Positions 18,223 through 25,299 of a DNA stretch of 64,000 nt are shown in pieces. Where the stretch lies: NCBI GenBank assembly GCA_018604165.1, contig CP075895.1, forward strand, positions 1,139,501-1,203,500, written 5' to 3'. The notes beneath the pieces were generated by a model, which had not been told where the DNA came from, made no database searches, and worked only from the letters and a program-made list of their open reading frames with translations. Each line of letters opens with the position of its first letter. The stretch's first letter is position 1. This DNA is from Chitinophagaceae bacterium LGM1. Its GTDB lineage: Bacteria; Bacteroidota; Bacteroidia; Chitinophagales; Chitinophagaceae. The position numbers and the translations under genes are program-made.

Positions 18223-18294
18223 AATAAGATAATCCATTGTTTACAGATGCATTACACATCGCTAACATTGCCTAAACCATTAGTTAACACTGCC
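18218..18294 (+). promoter_or_regulatory. array of seven in-phase 11-bp repeats, PhoB-box-like, before the PhoX-like phosphatase
   Basis: Consecutive 11-nt units, read without gaps: GTAACAATAAG / ATAATCCATTG / TTTACAGATGC / ATTACACATCG / CTAACATTGCC / TAAACCATTAG / TTAACACTGCC. Position 4 is A in every unit, positions 2-4 are TAA, TTA or AAA, and most continue C-A or C-C. The array ends at 18294; after 4 nt (ACCT) comes a -7-like GACATTTG (18299-18306; one mismatch to TAnnTTTG), then 19 nt to the ATG. Repeats of 11 bp upstream of a -7/-10 element are the architecture of PhoB-family activator sites. The same arrangement precedes the genes at 22331 and 25300. Confidence 0.6.
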
Positions 18295-18325
18295 ACCTGA
18301 CATTTGCATCAAAATCAAAACTGCG

Positions 18326-20185
18326 ATGAAGAAATTATTTTTACTAACAGCAATGACAGCTGCGGTATGTACTGTTGCAAATGCGCAATTGCAATTTCCT
18401 GTACACATCAGCGGCCAATGGGCAGCTCAAACAGTGTGGATGCCTAAATCTCCACTGAAACAACAAGTAATATTTGTGGGTGGTGTTGATACTGTACAGA
18501 CTACTGCAGTATATGGCAATGCCGCTGGTAAAGCTGTTGCCAAACAATGGCATGACTATATCGGCTTTGTGAAAGACAGTACTGCACCCGGCGATTTGGG
18601 TTGGGTTATTGTAAACCATGAGATGACGACTAAAGATGACAAAAATGGTGATGGTGGTGGTATGACGACTTTCAAGCTGCGTAAGAAAGCTAATAAAGAA
18701 TTGGAAGTTGTAACAACTACATTGCCAGACGGACGTACTGGTAAATTCTTTAACGTTGATTTTGCAGGTACTACAGGTGAAACAGGTATGAACTGTGGTG
18801 GTATAACAAAAGGCGGTCGTATATGGACTGCAGAAGAGTGGATGCAGAGCAGCAACCCAGGCATTTTTGCTGGTGGCAATGGTTACCGTGATACTTCTGA
18901 TTTTGTTATCGGAACTACAACACCTGCAGGTTTTACTGGCTTTAATGGCAGGACTATTAAGCGTTTCCAAAACCTGAACTGGATGGTTGAGGTTGACATC
19001 AAAACAGGTAAAGCAATCCGTAAGCAATACAACTGGGGCCGTGCCGGTTGGGAAGGTGGTGTTATCATGGCTGATAACAAAACAGTATATCTTTTTGAAG
19101 ATGCTTCTCCAGGTATCTTGGCTAAATTTGTAGCTACAAATGCAGGTGATTTTACCACAGGTCAGTTGTCTGTTTACAAGCATGATGGTACACCAAAATG
19201 GATAAACATAGAAAACAACCTTGATACTTTACTGAACCTGAATACTGTTGCTATTCGCCGTGGTGCGACAATGTTCAACCGTCTTGAGTGGGGCGCACAA
19301 CACAATGGTAAAATATACATTTGCGAAACAGGTCGTGATGCGTTTAATTATAATTCAGGTATAGCTTTGAATGGGGTTATTTCACCATCGTTGGTTGATG
19401 GTTATAAAGCACGTTTTGCTATCGTAAACGGTACTTCATTTACAGGTACTAATGCAGCAGCAGCAGACTCTGTGCGAGTTGGTAAATTTTTCGATTATTA
19501 TGGTCGTGTAATAGAATTTGATCCTGCTACTGACAATGTACGTTCTTTTATAGAAGGTGGTCCATTCAAATCAAGCTCTACTTCAGACCAATTGCCTCTG
19601 TATCCTGAAAAACATTTGTCTAACCCTGATGGTATTGATTTCTTTACTTTCGGTAGCAAAACATATATGATGATACAGGAAGACTTGAACGGTACCAGCT
19701 ACAACCGCATGCCAAATGGCTTGACTGGTACAATATGCGAAACTTATTTATTAGACATGTCTATCCCTGGTCCAACCATCAACGATTTACAACGTTTGAC
19801 AGCTTGTGCCCCGGGTGCTGAAATTACCGGTGGTATGCAGATAGATCATGAAACTATCCTGTTTAACTCTCAACACCCTAACACTAACAACGTTGCACCA
19901 TACAACAATTCATTGACATATGCTATAACAGGTTTTGATACTACTAAGCCAGTTACAAGTGTTATGCCATTAGAAGTGAAATCTAAGAACTTTACTATCT
20001 ATCCAAACCCTGTATCGCGCGAATTGCACATCAGCCAGCCTATGGATGTAGCTATCTACAACATGAACGGCCAACGTATGAAAGTGCTGCGTAATGTACA
20101 GAAAGTAGATGTTTCTGATATGGCAGCAGGTGTTTACTTCATCCGTAGTGCAGATGGAGAAACGCTGAAGTTTATTGTTGAATAA
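18326..20185 (+). CDS. PhoX-family (DUF839) phosphatase-like protein with type A T9SS sorting domain
   Basis: Predicted secreted phosphomonoesterase releasing phosphate from organic phosphorus. Signal peptide MKKLFLLTAMTAAVCTVANAQ; PhoX/DUF839 body ~25-530. Within it NCGG (Cys157) followed by WTAEEW (Glu170-Glu171) resembles the PhoX core N-C...W-G-T...C-E-E that binds the metal centre, and GDLGWVIVNHEMT resembles the YVVNHE segment. C-terminus (FTIYPNPVSRELHISQ...AAGVYFIRSADGETLKFIVE) is a type A sorting domain, so it ends on the surface or outside the cell. True PhoX is Tat-exported; here the leader is Sec-like and release is via T9SS, a Bacteroidota variant. It is preceded by the repeat array at 18218 and followed by a strong terminator. 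Enzyme activity is inferred. Confidence 0.82.
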   Translation: MKKLFLLTAMTAAVCTVANAQLQFPVHISGQWAAQTVWMPKSPLKQQVIFVGGVDTVQTTAVYGNAAGKAVAKQWHDYIGFVKDSTAPGDLGWVIVNHEMTTKDDKNGDGGGMTTFKLRKKANKELEVVTTTLPDGRTGKFFNVDFAGTTGETGMNCGGITKGGRIWTAEEWMQSSNPGIFAGGNGYRDTSDFVIGTTTPAGFTGFNGRTIKRFQNLNWMVEVDIKTGKAIRKQYNWGRAGWEGGVIMADNKTVYLFEDASPGILAKFVATNAGDFTTGQLSVYKHDGTPKWINIENNLDTLLNLNTVAIRRGATMFNRLEWGAQHNGKIYICETGRDAFNYNSGIALNGVISPSLVDGYKARFAIVNGTSFTGTNAAAADSVRVGKFFDYYGRVIEFDPATDNVRSFIEGGPFKSSSTSDQLPLYPEKHLSNPDGIDFFTFGSKTYMMIQEDLNGTSYNRMPNGLTGTICETYLLDMSIPGPTINDLQRLTACAPGAEITGGMQIDHETILFNSQHPNTNNVAPYNNSLTYAITGFDTTKPVTSVMPLEVKSKNFTIYPNPVSRELHISQPMDVAIYNMNGQRMKVLRNVQKVDVSDMAAGVYFIRSADGETLKFIVE

Positions 20186-20205
20186 AGATTGATAATGATA
20201 ATTTT

Positions 20206-20237
20206 ACCGAAGCCCCTAAACAGGGCTTCGGTTTTTT
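20206..20237 (+). terminator. intrinsic terminator of the PhoX-like gene
   Basis: Perfect 10-bp stem ACCGAAGCCC / GGGCTTCGGT, loop CTAAACA, followed directly by six T. Strong. It overlaps the first codons of the longest frame of the next gene, which supports the later start at 20266. Confidence 0.9.
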
Positions 20238-20265
20238 GGTTTATATAGGAAACACAGTAATCAGA

Positions 20266-22200
20266 ATGAAAAAAGTGTACGTGTTGTTGTTGTCGGTTGC
20301 ACTGATCGGCTTGTCTTTTATGGCATTCAATAATGCTGAAAAACAAGCATCTGCTACAATTAAGCAAAGGCATTTGCAAAGAATGGATGCTTTTATTGGA
20401 AGCTTGCAACATTTTAGAGATGTTCTACAAAAAGCAGATACTAATAGTGGTGAGTATTTACAACAACAATTTCTGCTAGTAAGAAAATCATTTAAAGCAT
20501 GGGAATATCTTGGTGAATACCTTGACGCTCAGTTTGTAAAAGATAATGTGAACGGAGCTCCATTACCAAAACTGGAGCGCAATACATTTGGTATAGTAGT
20601 GATGCAGCCCAGGGGCATGCAACAAATAGATGATATGCTATTTGGCGGTACTTTGGCAGAAAACAAAACAGAACTATTAGAACATACTGACAAGTTGCTG
20701 AATGCATTGCGCGATTATAAAAATCTACCTAATACTATATACGACAGGATAGTATTCGAGGCCGCACGTACTGAATTAATCAGAATACATACTTTGGGGC
20801 TGACTGGATTTGATGTGCCGGGTTCAGGTAATTCTATACAAGATGCAATAACAGTACTGCAAACGATTGAGCAGGATTTGCTACTGTATAAACCTTTGTT
20901 TGAAAAAACAGATAAAGCCAATACACAAATATTCTATACTAAGCTTGCAAGCAGCATCCAATATCTGCAACAACACAATGACTTTAATACATTGGACAGG
21001 CTTCATTTTCTCACAGATTATCTGAACCCGATGTTTGATAAGCTATTACTATTACATAAAGCATCGGGTGTAGAGATGCTGCATGAAACCACACAGGCAT
21101 TCCTCTTACCACCTTATAATCACCAGGCAGACAATTTGTTTGCCAATGATTTCCTAAACCCTTTCAAATACATAGGATTGCCGCAAGAATTATACACGGC
21201 AGAACTTGTAGAGCTCGGCAAGACACTTTTCTACGACCCTGTATTGTCGTCAAAAAACAACAGGTCGTGTGCAAGCTGTCACAACCCCTCACTTGCATTT
21301 ACAGACGGCAAAGAAAAAAGTACAGCACTTGATTTTGACGGAACAGTAGAGCGCAATGCACCAACATTGATAAACTGCGTGTACAGCGAGCGTTTTTTTC
21401 ATGATATGCGTACTGAAGTGTTAGAAGCACAAATAGAGCATGTACTTACCAATCGTAAAGAATTTGATACAGATATGCTTGCTATTATTGACAAGTTGAA
21501 AGAAAGTAAAGAATACGTAGCGATGTTTGAGAAAGGCTTAAAAGACTATAAAGGTGAAAAGATAAGCGGGCAGGGTATCACGTTTGCTTTGTCAGCTTAT
21601 GTTACTTCATTGCGTGGGTTCAATTCTTCTTTCGATAAATATGTACGGGGTGAAACAAAATCAGTAAGTGCAGATGTGCGCAGAGGGTACAATCTGTTTA
21701 TGGGTAAGGCAGTATGCGGTACATGCCATTTTGCACCTGTTTTTAATGGCACTGTACCACCTCGATACGAAGAGAGCGAGAGTGAAGTGCTGGGTGTGCC
21801 TGCAAGCCCATATGTGAAACAACCCGTAATAGACCCTGACCTTGGCAGGGCAAAAGGTATGTTGAAAGACAATGTGTACTTCTACGAATACTCTTTCAAA
21901 ACACCCACCGTGCGCAACATAGCTCTCACATCACCGTATATGCACAATGGTAGCTATAAAACACTGGAAGATGTGATGGATTTTTATAACAAAGGTGGTG
22001 GTGATGGTATTGGCATCAAACTGGAACACCAAACATTACCATTCGATAGCCTGAGCCTGAACAAGCAGGAGATAAAAGATATCATTGCTTTTATGCAGGC
22101 ATTGACCGATACCACCAATATGACAAAAATGCCTGTCCGACTACCAAAATTTGAGAAACACTCAGCACTTAACAACAGAAAAGTGGGTGGCGACTATTAA
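20266..22200 (+). CDS. imelysin-like / di-haem cytochrome c peroxidase fusion
   Basis: Periplasmic haem protein of 644 residues. The start at 20266 (MKKVYVLLLSVALIGLSFMAF) gives a proper export signal; the frame opens at 20236 inside the terminator. Residues ~30-260 are all-helical (FKAWEYLGEYLDAQFVKDN, NGAPLPKLERN, PRGMQQIDDMLFGG, TLGLTGFDVPGSG) and resemble an imelysin-like four-helix domain. Residues ~290-625 are a CCP/MauG domain: LGKTLFYDPVLSSKNNRSCASCH (haem 1, Cys335-His339), SLAFTDG, RNAPTLIN, then CGTCH (haem 2, Cys484-His488) and TPTVRNIALTSPYMHNGS. It reduces peroxide or acts in a MauG-like oxidation. It lies between phosphatase and TonB receptor, in the same orientation, but behind a terminator; no repeat array of its own was seen. 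Confidence 0.87.
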   Translation: MKKVYVLLLSVALIGLSFMAFNNAEKQASATIKQRHLQRMDAFIGSLQHFRDVLQKADTNSGEYLQQQFLLVRKSFKAWEYLGEYLDAQFVKDNVNGAPLPKLERNTFGIVVMQPRGMQQIDDMLFGGTLAENKTELLEHTDKLLNALRDYKNLPNTIYDRIVFEAARTELIRIHTLGLTGFDVPGSGNSIQDAITVLQTIEQDLLLYKPLFEKTDKANTQIFYTKLASSIQYLQQHNDFNTLDRLHFLTDYLNPMFDKLLLLHKASGVEMLHETTQAFLLPPYNHQADNLFANDFLNPFKYIGLPQELYTAELVELGKTLFYDPVLSSKNNRSCASCHNPSLAFTDGKEKSTALDFDGTVERNAPTLINCVYSERFFHDMRTEVLEAQIEHVLTNRKEFDTDMLAIIDKLKESKEYVAMFEKGLKDYKGEKISGQGITFALSAYVTSLRGFNSSFDKYVRGETKSVSADVRRGYNLFMGKAVCGTCHFAPVFNGTVPPRYEESESEVLGVPASPYVKQPVIDPDLGRAKGMLKDNVYFYEYSFKTPTVRNIALTSPYMHNGSYKTLEDVMDFYNKGGGDGIGIKLEHQTLPFDSLSLNKQEIKDIIAFMQALTDTTNMTKMPVRLPKFEKHSALNNRKVGGDY

Positions 22201-22224
22201 TTGAAACATAGGCCAGTAAAGGGC

Positions 22225-22301
22225 TTAACATTGCGGTAACATTCCGTTAATGTTAAGAAAATATTTTGATAACATTGCCTAAACGTACATGCGATAAAGC
22301 G
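22225..22301 (+). promoter_or_regulatory. array of seven in-phase 11-bp repeats before the TonB receptor
   Basis: Gap-free 11-nt units: TTAACATTGCG / GTAACATTCCG / TTAATGTTAAG / AAAATATTTTG / ATAACATTGCC / TAAACGTACAT / GCGATAAAGCG. The first three and the fifth match the unit at 18262 (CTAACATTGCC) closely; the last unit is degenerate. The array ends 4 nt before the -7 box at 22306, exactly as at 18294 and 25270. The two arrays at 18218 and 22225 share ATTGCC-TAAAC across a unit junction, which argues for common ancestry or common regulator. Confidence 0.65.
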
Positions 22302-22305
22302 ATTT

Positions 22306-22313
22306 TACTTTTG
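22306..22313 (+). promoter_or_regulatory. -7 promoter box of the TonB receptor
   Basis: TACTTTTG, exact TAnnTTTG, 4 nt after the repeat array and 17 nt before the ATG at 22331. Confidence 0.7.
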
Positions 22314-22330
22314 CGCAACAAAATATATAT

Positions 22331-25201
22331 ATGCGTAATAAGTTACTCTTTACCTTCTTTTTAACGGCAATTTACAGTGCATTTTCAGTGGTTGCATTTG
22401 CTGCAAAAGTTAGCGGTATTGTTACAGATGAAAAAAATGAACCCCTGATTGGTGCGGTTGTAGTACTGAAAGGTGCTGAAAAAGGCACACAAACAGATGT
22501 AGACGGTAAGTTTGAAATAAATGGTGTGGAAGATGGTACGTACGAAGTACTGTTTACCATGATTACATACAAAAAAGTACTGAAAACAATTACTATTACT
22601 AAAGGCAAGGACGTAGAATTGACGGTGCAACTGAAAGAAGAAAGCGCCAGCAAAAACCTGACGGAAGTAACAGTAAAAAGTAACAAGCTGAGCAATACAG
22701 AAAACGCGGTATTGATGGAAATTCGCAAGAGCAATACCATAGTAAGTGGTATCAGCTCTCAGCAAATACAAAAGACGATGGATAGGAACGCTGCCGACGT
22801 AGTAAGGCGCGTACCCGGTGTTACCATCAATGATGATCGCTTTATCATGGTGCGTGGCCTGAATGACAGGTACAATAACGTATGGCTGAACGATGCGGCA
22901 GCACCAAGCAGCGAGGTAGATAAAAAATCATTCTCTTTCGACATTATACCAAGCGGACAGATAGACAGAATAATGGTGTATAAAACACCAGCACCCGAGT
23001 TGCCGGGCGACTTTGCAGGCGGTATGGTGAAACTATATACAACATCTATTCCCGATAAGAATACCTACACAGCAGGCTTCTCTATGTCTGCAAGGCAATA
23101 TTCTACAGGTACTAATTTCAACTATAACGAACCATCTAAAACAGACTGGTTGGGTTATGACGACGGTGGCAGGTCTTTACCTGAAGGATTGCCAACTGAG
23201 AATATCAAGAAATCTAATCCAGATATTGCTAATATTACCAAGTCTTTTTCTAATGAAGGGTGGAAAATCAAACAAAGGACATTGTCGCCCGATATGCGCT
23301 TTAATGCATCGGCTTCTAATATCTTCAACCTGAAATCGGTACGTATAGGTAATACTTTTGCCGTTAACTATAGTAATACATCTACCAATTTTACAGTTAA
23401 CCGTTATGACTGGGATTCTACTACATTCGGTAACCTATTCCATGATACTTTGTCAGTTAATAACCGCAATGTTGCATTACTTGAAAACGTTGCAGTAGGC
23501 TGGGGAAATAATAAAATAGAATTCAGAAACCTGTACAACCAGTTTGGCAGATCTGCATTAACAGTAAGGAATAGCCAAAATAATGATCTTGATACAACAC
23601 AAGAGTATTTTAATGAGCGTATATACCTGATGGAATATGAAAGCCGTGCTATTTATAGTGGTCAGTTGAGCGGTACACATAAAAGTAGAGATGATAATAG
23701 GCGATATACATGGTCTTTAGGTTACACAAATCTATTTAGAAATCAGCCAGATCTGAAACGGATTAAGTATCAAAAAGCAAAAAATGATGATGATAGTTCT
23801 TATGCTGCTCCAATACCTCCCGGCTCACCAGATATAAATAATGGTGGTGGTCGAATATTCGCAAGGCTGAATGAAAATATATATAGTTTTAATCAGCAAT
23901 ATAATATGCAAAGTATACGTATTGGTAATTATAAGTTCGAAGGTTCTATAGGTAGTTATGTTGAATATAAACAAAGAAGTTACAGTTTAAGGCAATTTGG
24001 TTATACACTTAAAAAATCCGCTAACCCTAATTTTGGACAATTAACAAGGCTGCCGATTGGTGAAATGTTTGCCGAAGAAAATTTGGGTGGACCTAATCAA
24101 TTCAGGATAGAGGAGTCAACAAATGACTATGATAAATACAGTGCAAATAACATGTTGATTGCTGGTTTTATAGCATTGAAATTGCCTGTTGGTAATAGGG
24201 TGACAGTGTATGGCGGTGCCAGATATGAGCATAATGATTATAAACTTACTACATCATTAAACCAAGTAGCACTTACACCGCAAATCGTTACAAAATATGT
24301 GTTGCCGTCAGTAAATGCAAGTTATAATATAACAGATAAAAGCCTTGTGCGTGTCGCTTATGGCATGACATTGAATAGACCTGAATTTAGGGAAAATTCT
24401 CCTTTCTACTTTTATGATATGGAAAACCGATGGGGTGTAAAAGGTGCAATGTTTCCTTCAATCATTAATAAAACAGGTGATACATTGGATGTGGCTGAAA
24501 TACATAATATAGATGCAAGATGGGAGTGGTACCCTTCCTCAAGTGAAATGATACAGGCAGGTGTGTTTTACAAAGACATAACAAACCCAATACAACAAGT
24601 AATATCTGTAGAAGTTGGTGATGCGCGTGAATATACATTTGCAAATTACAAAAGTGGTTATACTTATGGCGTAGAATTTGATGTACGTAAAAACCTTGAC
24701 TTTGCAGACAAATGGCTTAATACAAATTTCTTTAAGAATTTCAATTTCATAGGTAATGCTGCGTTTATGAAGAGCGAAGTAGTACCAATAGAAACAGCTT
24801 TTACTGGTAAAACACCATTGCAAGGTCAATCACCTTATATGTATAATGGTGGAATTTATTATCAGAATGACAGCATTAACCTACAGGCAACTTTGGTATA
24901 TAATGTCTTCGGGCCAAGGATATTCGTCTTAGGCAAAACTAAAAGTAAAACAGGAAATGTATGGGAATTACCTTTCCATTCTTTAGATCTTATGGTGTCT
25001 AAAAGGTTCTTCAAGCACTATACATTCACGTTGGGTGTACAAAACTTGCTAAATTCTTACACAAGACAATACCAAGATACAAATCATGATAATAAAATTG
25101 ATAGGCATAGTGATATAATAAATCCTTCTAAAAACGATAAGCCTATCAACGAATTCAGGATGGGTAGGTACTACACAATGGGTATCAAACTCCGCTTTTA
25201 G
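22331..25201 (+). CDS. TonB-dependent outer-membrane receptor, candidate phosphorus-ligand transporter
   Basis: A 956-residue outer-membrane transporter. Signal peptide ending SVVAFAA; carboxypeptidase-like regulatory domain (~28-105; VSGIVTDEKNEPLIGAVVVL, TQTDVDGKFEINGVEDGTYEV); plug (~120-235; MDRNAADVVRRVPGVTINDDRF, VRGLNDRYNNVWLNDAAAPS, LPGDFAGGMVKLYTT); barrel to the C-terminal aromatic GRYYTMGIKLRF. There is no STN domain and no SusD, and it is not linked to a sigma/FecR pair, unlike the receptors at 8682 and 12365. The next gene encodes a T9SS protein whose promoter carries the same repeat array, so the two are probably co-regulated partners. Ligand unknown; regulation with a PhoX-like phosphatase suggests a phosphorus compound. 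From about 23.5 kb onward codons look AT-richer than in the N-terminal half. Confidence 0.9.
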   Translation: MRNKLLFTFFLTAIYSAFSVVAFAAKVSGIVTDEKNEPLIGAVVVLKGAEKGTQTDVDGKFEINGVEDGTYEVLFTMITYKKVLKTITITKGKDVELTVQLKEESASKNLTEVTVKSNKLSNTENAVLMEIRKSNTIVSGISSQQIQKTMDRNAADVVRRVPGVTINDDRFIMVRGLNDRYNNVWLNDAAAPSSEVDKKSFSFDIIPSGQIDRIMVYKTPAPELPGDFAGGMVKLYTTSIPDKNTYTAGFSMSARQYSTGTNFNYNEPSKTDWLGYDDGGRSLPEGLPTENIKKSNPDIANITKSFSNEGWKIKQRTLSPDMRFNASASNIFNLKSVRIGNTFAVNYSNTSTNFTVNRYDWDSTTFGNLFHDTLSVNNRNVALLENVAVGWGNNKIEFRNLYNQFGRSALTVRNSQNNDLDTTQEYFNERIYLMEYESRAIYSGQLSGTHKSRDDNRRYTWSLGYTNLFRNQPDLKRIKYQKAKNDDDSSYAAPIPPGSPDINNGGGRIFARLNENIYSFNQQYNMQSIRIGNYKFEGSIGSYVEYKQRSYSLRQFGYTLKKSANPNFGQLTRLPIGEMFAEENLGGPNQFRIEESTNDYDKYSANNMLIAGFIALKLPVGNRVTVYGGARYEHNDYKLTTSLNQVALTPQIVTKYVLPSVNASYNITDKSLVRVAYGMTLNRPEFRENSPFYFYDMENRWGVKGAMFPSIINKTGDTLDVAEIHNIDARWEWYPSSSEMIQAGVFYKDITNPIQQVISVEVGDAREYTFANYKSGYTYGVEFDVRKNLDFADKWLNTNFFKNFNFIGNAAFMKSEVVPIETAFTGKTPLQGQSPYMYNGGIYYQNDSINLQATLVYNVFGPRIFVLGKTKSKTGNVWELPFHSLDLMVSKRFFKHYTFTLGVQNLLNSYTRQYQDTNHDNKIDRHSDIINPSKNDKPINEFRMGRYYTMGIKLRF

Positions 25202-25204
25202 TAG

Positions 25205-25270
25205 TTTACAATTCCTTAATATACAGGTAACCCCAGATTAACACTACGCTAATCTGGGGTTAATATTTGG
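25205..25270 (+). promoter_or_regulatory. array of six in-phase 11-bp repeats before the T9SS beta-helix-like protein
   Basis: Gap-free units: TTTACAATTCC / TTAATATACAG / GTAACCCCAGA / TTAACACTACG / CTAATCTGGGG / TTAATATTTGG, then 4 nt (AGCC) and the -7-like TACTTTCG (25275-25282; one mismatch), 17 nt before the ATG at 25300. Same geometry as at 18218 and 22225. It begins 3 nt after the receptor stop codon and contains the 13-bp hairpin at 25228-25262. Confidence 0.6.
25228..25262 (+). terminator. 13-bp perfect hairpin after the TonB receptor, overlapping the next gene's operator
   Basis: TAACCCCAGATTA / TAATCTGGGGTTA with 9-nt loop ACACTACGC, followed by ATATTTGG. It is placed like a terminator for the receptor gene but has a poor U-tract, and the whole element is embedded in the 11-bp repeat array. 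It may be a terminator, an operator, or both. Confidence 0.55.
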
Positions 25271-25299
25271 AGCCTACTTTCGCAATCAAATCATAGAAT

